A DNA stretch of 64,000 bases from Methanosphaera stadtmanae. Lineage in GTDB: Archaea > Methanobacteriota > Methanobacteria > Methanobacteriales > Methanobacteriaceae. A program made the translations under genes and the position numbers. The stretch is from positions 1-64,000 of the forward strand of contig SUTQ01000001.1 in NCBI GenBank assembly GCA_015062805.1. The letters are read 5' to 3'. How positions within the stretch are numbered: position 1 is the first letter of the stretch; each line of letters begins with the position of its first letter. Under the pieces are notes generated by a model. The model was not told the origin of the DNA. It was given only the letters and a program-made list of their open reading frames with translations, and did no database searches. Shown here one piece after another: positions 55,272 through 63,850 of this stretch.

Positions 55272-55683
55272 TATATCACTATCTCCTTTATTTTAATGAA
55301 TTATATATTAATTTAATTAAAGTTACAGCAAATCCTCTCTTGTGCTGTAATAATATTGGGTTTAATATTTAATTAGTACCCCTACTAATTATAAGTTAAA
55401 ATTATTGAAATCTATTAAATTTGAAAAGAATCCGTCAGGTCATTATATGGTAAATAAAACAAGATTTGTTTTTTATAAAAAAATTTAGATACACACGACT
55501 TCTTATAAGTCATATTCTTTTATAATAATTCTCATTGATACAGAATTAAAAATTACCATAGACCTAGTCTATATCTTATTTTAATATTATATTTTTTATA
55601 TAATAAATACTTGACTATTAATAGAAGTGGGTTATGAAAATAGTATAAAAAAATTAAAAAGAATTCTTGAAAGGTTTGATTAA
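55272..55683. other. Upstream region of rps3ae with three dyads
   Basis: About 410 bases without a gene. It contains three dyads: TTACAGCA...TGCTGTAA (55323-55350), AATTAGTA-CCCC-TACTAATT (55371-55390) and ATAGAC-CTA-GTCTAT (55558-55572). The first two lie just upstream of the probable rps3ae TATA box. No open frame was recognised. Confidence 0.45.
55371..55390. promoter_or_regulatory. MsvR-like palindrome
   Basis: A perfect inverted repeat with eight-base arms and a CCCC spacer. The inner part, TTAGTA-N4-TACTAA, differs by one base per arm from the TTCGTA-N4-TACGAA box of the redox regulator MsvR of methanogens. It lies about 70 bases upstream of the rps3ae TATA box. The regulator and target are not established. 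Confidence 0.35.
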
Positions 55684-56526
55684 TTATATTTTATCCCAAA
55701 TTTCATCGAAATTGTATCTATTAGTTTCAGTAGTTTTAATTTTATTGTCTAGGTCTTTCATGAATTCTTCGAAGTCTTTTGAAGTTTCAAAATCTTGTAA
55801 ATGTTCTTCGTCTAAGAATTTTTCCTGACTTTTTAACATAATTTCCTTGTAGGAATATTCTGGGAAATATAATTGAGTATATAATCTTGAATGACTATTT
55901 TGGGTACCTGGTAATGGTACAATTTGTGCATATGGTTCAATATTTTTATAGAGTAATGTTTTAAGACCTAGTTTTTCTTTTAATAATTTGTAAAGACTAT
56001 AACAGGTAATGCTAGCATTATTTAACTGTAAATCATTAGTTCTATAATAAATTAAACATTCATCATAGCCATTGAACATAGGATATCCTTTTATGTTAAA
56101 ATGTGTTTTAAAGAAATTGTAAACTTTGCTACATTCTTCTACAATATCTTTATTAAATCCTAGATTAATTGATCTTCTTATAAACATAAATTGTTGAATA
56201 TCATTCAAAGTCGCTATTTCTTCTTTAATTATGTCCGTATTTTGTTTAAATCGTATTAAAATACCTTTTTTTTCAGCATATTGTTCGTATTTGCTTATTT
56301 CTGAGATATTCCATCTTAAAATATTCTCTTCAGTATTGTAATTGTACAAACTTATATAAAACTCATTTTGTGGAAAATTATCCTCAATTAATTTTCTTAT
56401 TTCGTCAATGGATCGAATATTGTAATTTTCATATCCTCTTTCTGCATTACCTACAGTGAGAAATCTATTGAATTCAGTTCCATACAATTTTTCATATAAT
56501 TTGTACCAACTTTCATCTATTTGCAT
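55684..56526 (-). CDS. Uncharacterised protein, possibly primase-related
   Basis: A 280-residue soluble protein. The N-terminal part has an FYISLYNYN strand; the C-terminal half has a YDECLIYYR strand and VPLPGTQNSHSRLY near residue 210, an order reminiscent of archaeo-eukaryotic primase-like domains with their P-(G/Y)-T/S-N-S loop. The metal-binding D-h-D motif of active primases is not seen, so any such activity is doubtful. The ATG at 56526 is preferred because GGGGTG lies six bases upstream. It is a single gene with non-coding DNA on both sides. The family is not confidently recognised. Confidence 0.45.
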   Translation of the reverse strand: MQIDESWYKLYEKLYGTEFNRFLTVGNAERGYENYNIRSIDEIRKLIEDNFPQNEFYISLYNYNTEENILRWNISEISKYEQYAEKKGILIRFKQNTDIIKEEIATLNDIQQFMFIRRSINLGFNKDIVEECSKVYNFFKTHFNIKGYPMFNGYDECLIYYRTNDLQLNNASITCYSLYKLLKEKLGLKTLLYKNIEPYAQIVPLPGTQNSHSRLYTQLYFPEYSYKEIMLKSQEKFLDEEHLQDFETSKDFEEFMKDLDNKIKTTETNRYNFDEIWDKI

Positions 56527-56742
56527 AATAGACACCCCTTTCAAGAATGGTTATCTAATAATGAATAATTTTTAATGCTTTAAATTCATTATTTTATGGC
56601 TAATTAAATATTCTTTATGTTATTATAAATAATATTTAAGCAATATTTGTTAAAGTTCGATTTACTTTTAATCCATTAACTTTAAGTTTAATAGGTAATT
56701 ATTTTCAAGTTTTAAAAAAAGTATTAATTGTGGAGGTTAGAA

Positions 56743-57087
56743 TTATAATTTTATGCTTGACTTTTTAATTTCTTTATTAATGAAATTATCAAGAACATTT
56801 TCTACAAGACCTTCGGATTCGATTATTTTAATACCCATTTTTTCAACTTCAGCTCTTGCAACTAGACCTATTTTTTCACAGATGACAATATCACAATTTT
56901 TTATAGTGTCTGCTGATTTTTCCCATTCTTCACCCTCAGGTCTGTGGTCTTTTGAGGAGAATAATATGTTCTTATATTCAATATTATGGCTATTTTCATC
57001 ATAGTTATAAAGAATAAAATATTCGCAAATACCAAAATGTTCTAAACGTTTTCCGTTTTCCTTAACAGCCACACCAATTTTTTTCAT
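56743..57087 (-). CDS. NifX/NifB-type dinitrogenase cofactor domain protein
   Basis: A 114-residue protein consisting of a single domain of the dinitrogenase iron-molybdenum cofactor family (NifX/NafY/NifB C-terminal type), with MKKIGVAVKENGKRLEHFG at the start and CDIVICEKIGLVARAEVEKMGIKI later. Stand-alone members are common in anaerobic archaea that do not fix nitrogen and are thought to carry iron-sulfur clusters. No nif genes are nearby. It is divergent from the flavodoxin-like gene. Confidence 0.75.
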   Translation of the reverse strand: MKKIGVAVKENGKRLEHFGICEYFILYNYDENSHNIEYKNILFSSKDHRPEGEEWEKSADTIKNCDIVICEKIGLVARAEVEKMGIKIIESEGLVENVLDNFINKEIKKSSIKL

Positions 57088-57167
57088 TCAATATCCCCCT
57101 TAAACTCTATTAATAATATTTGTTGTAACTCATTATTATTAATTAATGTATATTCAAATATAATTAT

Positions 57168-57779
57168 ATGAGTAGAAAAGGTAAGGTACACATAATATAT
57201 TGTCATCCCAGTAAAAAATCAATAACATATAAAATTAAGGAAGCATATATTAAGGGCTTAATCGAGAAGAGAATTAATTATACTATAACCGATTTATATG
57301 AATTAGATTTTAACACGGATATTTCTGAAGAAGAATATCTTAGAGAGAATAATAATATGGATTATCCATTATCTGAGGATATTATTCAAGAACAAGAAAA
57401 AATAAATGATGCCAATATTTTAACGTTTATTTTTCCGTTGTTTTGGATGGATGCACCATCGAAATTAGTAGGATATTTTTCAAGAGTATTTACTAAAGGG
57501 TTTAAATATGATTATGATGAGGGGACAAATGCTACAATGAATATTATGGATGAAACAAACTTCTTGATTAGTGCCGGCAGTAGTTATGAAACTTTAAAAG
57601 ATGATGGAAAAGTTGAAGCTTTGGAAACAATATTTGTTAAAGATAGAATGGCAGGAAAAACAAAAAGAACCAACCTATATTTTTTCACTGAAACAACGTT
57701 TCTAAAAGAAAAAGAATTAAATAAGTTACAAAATCATATAAAAAAGGCAAAAAATATTGGAAAAAAGACTATTTTTTAA
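57168..57779 (+). CDS. NAD(P)H dehydrogenase-like flavodoxin-fold protein
   Basis: A 203-residue protein of the Flavodoxin_2/NAD(P)H:quinone oxidoreductase family. It has the phosphate loop region IIYCHPSKKSITYKI at residues 9-23, the characteristic FPLFWMDAPSKLVGYFSRVF segment near 105 and a SAGSSYE loop near 140. It probably binds FMN and reduces a quinone-like or flavin acceptor. No ribosome-binding site is seen, so the message may be leaderless. It is convergent with the DUF116 gene, the two reading frames overlapping by 11 bases. Confidence 0.75.
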   Translation: MSRKGKVHIIYCHPSKKSITYKIKEAYIKGLIEKRINYTITDLYELDFNTDISEEEYLRENNNMDYPLSEDIIQEQEKINDANILTFIFPLFWMDAPSKLVGYFSRVFTKGFKYDYDEGTNATMNIMDETNFLISAGSSYETLKDDGKVEALETIFVKDRMAGKTKRTNLYFFTETTFLKEKELNKLQNHIKKAKNIGKKTIF

Positions 57780-58440
57780 AGTCTTCTGCTTTGTATTCTG
57801 TAACTGGTTGTGTAGCATTTATTAAATCAATAACTTCATCAACATTCACTATCGTGTTAATGCATCCATCTCTCAACAAATAAACGCCTTGTGGACAATA
57901 ATTTTCAAGGGACATCATAGCGATGTTTAAATCTAAGGGGCATGCTACACCGATAACTCCTTTGAATGATCGTTTTTTGATAACATTTTTGATGAATGTT
58001 GAACCTGGAACAATGTACATATCAATACCTTTTTTTTCACTAGCTGATTTGATAGTTCCTATGCAACAATTACCACAATTAACACATTCGAGTCCTGATT
58101 CACCAAGCTTTGCAGGGCAATTAGTAGCTCTAAGACAATGGGGCAGGACCATTATGACATCTTTGGCATCTAATGATTGAAATTTGTCTTTGTTTATTCT
58201 ATTTCTAAGATCAATACTAATTTCATCTATTAATAATTCATTTAACTGGAACCATTTGGATATCTTTTTAATGAGGGGGTATGTTAAATTAAGAGCAAAA
58301 AGTAATAGTCCTGGAAAAATTAGTTTCTTGTTTTTAATTAGGTATATTCCAAGAATTAATGTTATACATGTAAGTATTGCTAAAATTATTAGAAGTATAA
58401 CTACTATTTCACCAAGTAATGTAAATAAGTTTAAATCCAT
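57769..58440 (-). CDS. DUF116 membrane-associated cysteine protein
   Basis: A protein with two N-terminal membrane helices (about residues 10-60) and a cysteine-rich soluble domain of the DUF116 family: LPHCLRATNCPA near 100, CVNCGNCCIG near 119 and GVACPLDL near 165. The cysteines probably bind an iron-sulfur cluster. The role is unknown. The ATG at 58440 is preferred, with AAAGG about eight bases upstream; an ATG at 58446 is also possible. Its 3' end overlaps that of the convergent flavodoxin-fold gene. Confidence 0.8.
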   Translation of the reverse strand: MDLNLFTLLGEIVVILLIILAILTCITLILGIYLIKNKKLIFPGLLLFALNLTYPLIKKISKWFQLNELLIDEISIDLRNRINKDKFQSLDAKDVIMVLPHCLRATNCPAKLGESGLECVNCGNCCIGTIKSASEKKGIDMYIVPGSTFIKNVIKKRSFKGVIGVACPLDLNIAMMSLENYCPQGVYLLRDGCINTIVNVDEVIDLINATQPVTEYKAEDFKK

Positions 58441-58635
58441 AAGCATAACCTTTTATCATATATTTTTCTCATGTTAATATTTAATCATATTGTTGTTTAA
58501 ATAGAAATCTTTTTATTATTTGGAATAGATATATAATAAATACTATTCTAATAATTCATATTATTCTTAGTTTTAGATAGAGTAATATATTATACTAGAA
58601 TTATTTATTCATTAAAAATTTTATTAAAGTTTAAC

Positions 58636-59151
58636 ATGGCTAAAATTGTAATTTATCATTCAAAGGAATGTGATCCTAAGAGATGTACTTCTGTGAAGCT
58701 ACAAAAGCAGAATAAAGTGTTTATTACACATAATATGCGTAAAATACCCTATAATGCTATAGTGTTGGATGCAGAAGCCAGTAAGGCAGTCTCTGTAGAG
58801 GATAAAGATAAAATTACAAAATATGGATTATCAGCATTGGATTGTTCTTGGAAGAAATTGAAAAATTCTTCTTTTAATTTTAAATCTAAGAAAAATCATA
58901 GGTTACTTCCATTTCTGGTAGCAGCAAATCCAGTTAATTATGGAAAACCATGTATATTATCGACTGCTGAGGCATTAAGTGCTGCTTTATATATTGTAGG
59001 TTACAAAGATGAAGCGAGGGATTTAATGAATTCGTTCAAATGGGGTCCACACTTCATTTCACTTAATGAAAATTTATTAGAAGCCTATAGTGAGGCAAAT
59101 AATAGTACTGAAATTGTAAAAGTACAAAATGAATTCTTAGGAGGAAACTAA
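58636..59151 (+). CDS. tsr3: 16S rRNA aminocarboxypropyltransferase (Tsr3/DUF367)
   Basis: Predicted to transfer the aminocarboxypropyl group from SAM to a pseudouridine of small-subunit rRNA. It matches Tsr3/DUF367: the opening with [10 protein letters not shown] near residue 14, [11 protein letters not shown] near 65, [18 protein letters not shown] near 88 and a C-terminal [16 protein letters not shown]. The length of 171 residues is normal. The ribosomal protein L40e gene starts one base after its stop, an association that fits a role in ribosome assembly. Confidence 0.88.
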   Translation: MAKIVIYHSKECDPKRCTSVKLQKQNKVFITHNMRKIPYNAIVLDAEASKAVSVEDKDKITKYGLSALDCSWKKLKNSSFNFKSKKNHRLLPFLVAANPVNYGKPCILSTAEALSAALYIVGYKDEARDLMNSFKWGPHFISLNENLLEAYSEANNSTEIVKVQNEFLGGN

Positions 59152-59152
59152 C

Positions 59153-59299
59153 ATGGCAAAATTTGAAGAAGCTGAAAATAGAATGTTTAACATTAAAATT
59201 TGTTTAAAATGTAATGCAAGAAACCCGGCTACTGCAAAATCCTGTAGGAAATGTGGTTACACTGGTTTAAGATTCAAAGCAAAAGAACCAAGAGGATAG
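59153..59299 (+). CDS. rpl40e: 50S ribosomal protein L40e
   Basis: A 48-residue zinc-ribbon protein of the large ribosomal subunit. Cysteines at 17, 20, 31 and 34 (CLKC...CRKC) bind zinc, and the C-terminus ends KAKEPRG as in archaeal L40e. GGAGG lies nine bases before the ATG, inside the end of tsr3. It is co-transcribed with tsr3 and followed by a T-rich stretch. Confidence 0.92.
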   Translation: MAKFEEAENRMFNIKICLKCNARNPATAKSCRKCGYTGLRFKAKEPRG

Positions 59300-59591
59300 A
59301 TTAATCGTACTTTTACTTTAGTACTTTTAATTTTTTCTTTATTTTAAACTCCAATAAAGTCTATTTTTAAAAATAATCTAAACTTAATTAAATGAGCATA
59401 TATCTATTGTTTTATATTTTCAAGACAATACTCTAATTATATTCATTGAATTTTTTTACATGATTCTTAACATTTAAGATATGAAAAGGTATAACTAATT
59501 AACTATTGTTGTGGATTAAATACTAATACTTTTTAAAATAAATTAAATATCAAGGATAAATTTTCATTCATTTGATAAAGAGTAGATAATA

Positions 59592-60323
59592 ATGAACGTT
59601 GAGAATTATATTAGTGAAACATTAAAAGACCACAAATTACATTTTACTTTAATAGATCCTGATGAACAATCACCAGAAGAAGCAGCAACCATGGCTAAAG
59701 CAGCTCAGGAAGCTAATTCTGATGGTATTCTTGTGGGGGGTTCCATAACTGATCAGGATGATTTAAATCTTACAGTTAAAGCAATTAAAGAAAGTACAGA
59801 TTTACCTGTAGTTTTATTCCCTGGAAATATTAGTGGAGTTAGTAAATATGCTGATGCTATTTTATTTATGAGTTTATTAAATTCAACAAATCCTTATTGG
59901 ATAACTGGTGCACAAGCATTATCTGCTCCTTCTATTAAAAAGATGGGAATTGAAACAATTCCTATGGGATATTTAATTATAGAACCTGGAGGGACGGTTG
60001 GTTGGGTAGGAGATGCAAAACCGATTCCTCGTAAAAAATCAGATTTGGCATTAGCTTATTCTATGGCAGCAGAATTTTTGGGAATGAGAGTAATTTATTT
60101 AGAAGCAGGTTCAGGTGCAGATTCACATATTCCTCTTGATTTCATAATGAAAGTTAAAAAATTAACAAATCTTATAGTTATAGTCGGTGGGGGAATTAGA
60201 TCTGCAAAAGATGCACAAGAAGTTAGTCGGGCAGGTGCAGATATAATTATTACAGGAACTGTTGTAGAAGAAACAGAGGATGCTTATAAAAAAATTAAAG
60301 AATTAACCGATGCAATACATTAG
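59592..60323 (+). CDS. Geranylgeranylglyceryl phosphate synthase
   Basis: Joins geranylgeranyl diphosphate to sn-glycerol-1-phosphate, the first committed step of archaeal membrane lipid synthesis. It is a TIM-barrel prenyltransferase: LIDPDEQSPEEAA near residue 20 binds magnesium, then VGGSITDQ, YLIIEPGGTVGWVGDA near 128, YLEAGSGA near 172 and the phosphate-binding GGGIRSAKDAQE near 197 and ITGTVVEE near 220. The length of 243 residues is normal. It is a single gene convergent with the nucleotidyltransferase gene, the stops ten bases apart. Confidence 0.9.
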   Translation: MNVENYISETLKDHKLHFTLIDPDEQSPEEAATMAKAAQEANSDGILVGGSITDQDDLNLTVKAIKESTDLPVVLFPGNISGVSKYADAILFMSLLNSTNPYWITGAQALSAPSIKKMGIETIPMGYLIIEPGGTVGWVGDAKPIPRKKSDLALAYSMAAEFLGMRVIYLEAGSGADSHIPLDFIMKVKKLTNLIVIVGGGIRSAKDAQEVSRAGADIIITGTVVEETEDAYKKIKELTDAIH

Positions 60324-60333
60324 TTAATTTAAA

Positions 60334-60999
60334 TTATTTCTCTTCTATTTCTTTTTTAATTTTCAAATAATCTTCATAATGGTTGATGTTTAGTAATTCT
60401 AAATCATTAGCTTCTTTTAAAGCATAAAATTCAACACCATCTTTAATCATTTTTCTTAAGATAGGGTTAAGATTATTATCTTCTTCTTTAACATAATCAT
60501 ATAATAATTTACCATAGCAACAAAAAGGCATACCTAATCCTTCAGCACTATCTATTTTTCCAATTTTTCTACGTCTAAGAATACTAATTGTATTTCTAGG
60601 GTTTGGACTATTTTTCAAAGTATTTATCATTCGATTAATAGTATTTGTACTTAAAGTAGGTTGATCGGCAGCCGCAAATAAGTAATATCTTTTTTCATTA
60701 TTTTTTAAAGCATTTGCAATTGTTTGGGATAAACTTACCTCAGGATTTTCATTAATGATTATATTTACTTCATTGATTAATTCATATTCTTCAAGTAAAC
60801 TATAAAGTTCCTCTTTAAAATGACCTAAACATATATTTATTCTTTCGATATCTGAGTTAAGAATTTGTTCAATGGTATGGATGAGTAATGGTTTATTATT
60901 AATTTCGAGTTTTAGTTTATGAATTGGTTTTTTACCTATCTTTTTGAAATCGTTAATCATTCTAGAATTTTTACCGGCAGCAGTTATTATTGCATCCAT
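60334..60999 (-). CDS. MobA-like nucleotidyltransferase
   Basis: A 221-residue protein of the MobA/MocA-like NTP-transferase family. ITAAGKNSRM at residues 4-13 is the nucleotide-binding loop, LKLEINNKPLLIHTIEQ follows, and AAADQPTLS near 104 holds the metal-binding aspartate. Relatives attach CMP or GMP to molybdenum cofactor or activate other phosphates; which applies is not shown by sequence. No molybdopterin genes are in this window. The ATG at 60999 is preferred, with GATGAT just upstream. The secreted-protein gene lies 43 bases further downstream on the minus-strand map. Confidence 0.7.
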   Translation of the reverse strand: MDAIITAAGKNSRMINDFKKIGKKPIHKLKLEINNKPLLIHTIEQILNSDIERINICLGHFKEELYSLLEEYELINEVNIIINENPEVSLSQTIANALKNNEKRYYLFAAADQPTLSTNTINRMINTLKNSPNPRNTISILRRRKIGKIDSAEGLGMPFCCYGKLLYDYVKEEDNNLNPILRKMIKDGVEFYALKEANDLELLNINHYEDYLKIKKEIEEK

Positions 61000-61041
61000 T
61001 TTAATCATCTCTAAAAAAAGTATTAAAAAAAAGTAAGGGGT

Positions 61042-62262
61042 TTAATTTGATGTTGTATTATTAGTGGAATTTGTGGAATTTAATGTTGAATTATCCCTAA
61101 GTTCATATATTTCAGTATATATCGCAGTATCTCCACTATCTCCCTCAGTCCACATAACTATTTTGATTGGATAATCTCCTTCATTACTTACTAATACATC
61201 AATAGTTGGTTTGTATTCATAAAGAATAGCTTCGTCAGCACTGGACATACCTACAGGTAATGGATTACCTAATGCTAAAACAGCTGATCTAAGTGAACGA
61301 CCCGGTGGACATACTCCATGTGCAGCACTACCTGAAGGAGCTTCAGCTTCACTGATTGATGTGAAAGTAACATTTTCTTTTCCGTGAGCACTACCATGTG
61401 CTGGAATAAATGTATTGTTCCAACCTTCTGCAAATTCTTTTGCGTTAGCTGCACGAACTGCTGTAGGATAACCTGCTAAATATTCCACATAACTTAATCC
61501 ACTACTTACTTTAACTTCAGTAGCATTATTGTCATATACTAGTACGGGACATCCAGGAGTATAGTTACGCATATAACCATAAACGTCAGCACCGAATAGG
61601 TGAATGATGTTTTCTTTTCCATATACATTAGTTCTGTTATCACTAAAGTTACCTAGATAGTAATCCACAGTAATGTTAGCACCATCTTCTGCATCTTCAA
61701 ACCATGATTTTAACTCTGCTGCAGTAACAAAATCTGTTGGAACAGAATCATTGTTTATGTCACTGCCCTTGATGGTTTTGATAGTTTTATTTTGACGAAC
61801 AAAGTTAATGGAATCCCCAGATTTGAAAGCATAGGTGTCTGCTTTTTTATAAGCCCATACTATTTCATCAGTTTTTTCAACTTTAATTTTACCATTATTG
61901 TCCATTACAACTTTACCAATTCCATCTAGTTTACTTGAAATATGGCCATCTGCTGTGACGTAAGAATTATTACTTAGTACATCTTTTGGTGCAGCGCCAG
62001 TAAATAATGATGAAATTACAGAGATAATATTTCCATGAATTAAAGGTCTTGCAATATTCAATGGATTTGCTGCTAAAGGTTCTTTACGAATAGTTGAACT
62101 ATCAATTAGTAAATCTCCTGAAACTACGGTAGAACCGTTTACTGCTTTAATGCTGTCAGTTGCGTTAGCAGCGCCTGTAAATGCATTACACATAACTCCA
62201 GAAGCAATTACTGTTAGTAATAAAATTCCAATTAATAAATAGGGATTGGTTAGTTTTGCCAT
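61042..62262 (-). CDS. Secreted or membrane-anchored FmdE-like protein
   Basis: A 406-residue protein with an N-terminal signal or anchor helix (about residues 8-32) and an extracellular body ending in an Asn/Ser/Thr-rich tail. The middle region has AAELKSWFEDAEDGANIT and several N-glycosylation sequons. Near residue 330, AAHGVCPPGRSLRSAVLALG resembles the HG-CPG motif of FmdE, a domain also found in secreted methanogen proteins. The base composition is less A+T-rich than its neighbours, suggesting high expression. The function is unknown; surface metal or cofactor binding is a guess from the motif. Confidence 0.6.
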   Translation of the reverse strand: MAKLTNPYLLIGILLLTVIASGVMCNAFTGAANATDSIKAVNGSTVVSGDLLIDSSTIRKEPLAANPLNIARPLIHGNIISVISSLFTGAAPKDVLSNNSYVTADGHISSKLDGIGKVVMDNNGKIKVEKTDEIVWAYKKADTYAFKSGDSINFVRQNKTIKTIKGSDINNDSVPTDFVTAAELKSWFEDAEDGANITVDYYLGNFSDNRTNVYGKENIIHLFGADVYGYMRNYTPGCPVLVYDNNATEVKVSSGLSYVEYLAGYPTAVRAANAKEFAEGWNNTFIPAHGSAHGKENVTFTSISEAEAPSGSAAHGVCPPGRSLRSAVLALGNPLPVGMSSADEAILYEYKPTIDVLVSNEGDYPIKIVMWTEGDSGDTAIYTEIYELRDNSTLNSTNSTNNTTSN

Positions 62263-62420
62263 TTATGTATTAACCTCTCTAATTTTATTAAATTAATTTA
62301 ATTGATAATTATAATAAAAAGATTCAATGATTTATTATATAGTTATATTATATTTATTGTAATTAATAATATTTTTTCTATTATTTCATTATTTTTTTAA
62401 AAAAAGTAATTTAGTGGGGA

Positions 62421-63641
62421 TTAAAACAGTTTTGATGTGATTTCAGTAATTTTTGCTTGTCCATTTCCACCAATAAAAATTTTTTTATTATCCAGGGTGT
62501 CAATGAATTTAATTATATTTTTAATTTCCTTGATAACCATCAAATCTTTGTTGTAACCTAATTTATTGATGTATTGTACGTAATCATATGTAATATCATC
62601 TAAACCGGGGAATATTATTAATGTATCAGGGTTATATTCTTTAATGTAATCTAATATATTAAACCTACAAACTTCATGTTTTCGGGGAGTTCCTACTATA
62701 ATTATGTTGAATTTATCTTCTTCAAGAACTGCTTTAAGGGCATCTACATTGTCCGTTTTACCGGATACAATTTCATTGTTGTTATAATTTATTTTAATGG
62801 TTCTTCCTTCAACTGATTTAAATGTTTTTAGGTATTTTAGTATTATGTTTTCTCTAATTCCTAATTCTAAACAAGCAATTCTTGCTGCTTCAGCATTTTG
62901 GAGATTAAATGAACCAAATAAGTTTAATTCATGTTGGTATTTATCAAATAGTAATGTTTTATTACTTTTGTCAACTATCTTTAAAAGATTTTGATCATTT
63001 TTATTAAGAACAGCTATTTTATTCTCAATAAATTCTCCAATTTCTTCAGTGTAATGTTCTAAAGAACCATGGACATCCATATGGTCATAACCAATATTTG
63101 TTGTAACAACTAAATCTATGTCAAATACATAGTCACAGAATGCTAATGTCATGTCACATACTTCGATAACCATGAAATCATAGTCATCTTCATTTGCTTT
63201 CAGAAGTAAATCCGTATATCCTGAAAAACCGCCACCACCATTTCCTCCAAGAACAACCTTGTATCCTGCATTACTTAAAACATGGTAAATCATATGGCTT
63301 GTTGTGGTTTTTCCATTGGTTCCAGTAACAGCTATTGTTTTAATCTTTTTATGATTTGTCATCACATCAGAAATAAATATATTTTTATCAATAATTTTTT
63401 TACAAATGTCTTTATCAAATAAACTAGGACTAACTGACACTGCTTCTGATTTAAGAATTTTGTCTAGATTATGACTTCCAATTTCTAGGTCTAAGAATTC
63501 TTTATTAACATCACTTTGATTTAAAATACTTAAATCTATTTTTCGGTTAATATCTGAAGAATAAACTTTATGTCCTCTTGTTAATAGGGCAATTGTCGCT
63601 TGTTGTCCTTCAACACCTAAACCCACAACACTTATATTCAT
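62421..63641 (-). CDS. MurD-like Mur ligase family protein
   Basis: An ATP-dependent ligase with the three-domain Mur layout. An N-terminal Rossmann-like domain begins MNISVVGLGVEGQQ as in MurD. The central ATPase domain has the P-loop TGTNGKTTTS near residue 105 and TTNIGYDHMDVHGS near 180. The C-terminal domain begins near 275. In Methanobacteriales such ligases include enzymes of pseudomurein peptide synthesis; the F430 synthetase CfbE is another archaeal Mur relative. Context does not decide between these. The gene is divergent from hypD. The length of 406 residues is slightly short for bacterial MurD. Confidence 0.75.
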   Translation of the reverse strand: MNISVVGLGVEGQQATIALLTRGHKVYSSDINRKIDLSILNQSDVNKEFLDLEIGSHNLDKILKSEAVSVSPSLFDKDICKKIIDKNIFISDVMTNHKKIKTIAVTGTNGKTTTSHMIYHVLSNAGYKVVLGGNGGGGFSGYTDLLLKANEDDYDFMVIEVCDMTLAFCDYVFDIDLVVTTNIGYDHMDVHGSLEHYTEEIGEFIENKIAVLNKNDQNLLKIVDKSNKTLLFDKYQHELNLFGSFNLQNAEAARIACLELGIRENIILKYLKTFKSVEGRTIKINYNNNEIVSGKTDNVDALKAVLEEDKFNIIIVGTPRKHEVCRFNILDYIKEYNPDTLIIFPGLDDITYDYVQYINKLGYNKDLMVIKEIKNIIKFIDTLDNKKIFIGGNGQAKITEITSKLF

Positions 63642-63850
63642 ATGATGAACTCCTTTTTTCCATATTGTATTTAATTTTAAAGTTTTTACTATTTAGATTT
63701 ATTGAAAATATTGATTTAAAAAAGAAAGCCACATTTAAATATGTTAATCTTGATAATAATTATCATAGATACAAATTAATTATGGACTAAAATTTATTAT
63801 AATTTATGGGTAAACCCGTTCAATTCATTTTTATGGAGTTTTGGTTTAAA

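Noticed and set aside
55558-55572. ATAGAC-CTA-GTCTAT dyad as an operator
   Set aside because: Short, far from any start codon and close to the 3' end of the upstream gene; it is mentioned only as part of the intergenic description.
62421-63641. Assignment of the Mur ligase as coenzyme F430 synthetase (CfbE)
   Set aside because: The MurD-type opening VVGLGVEGQ and absence of other cfb genes nearby do not favour it, so only the general family is reported.
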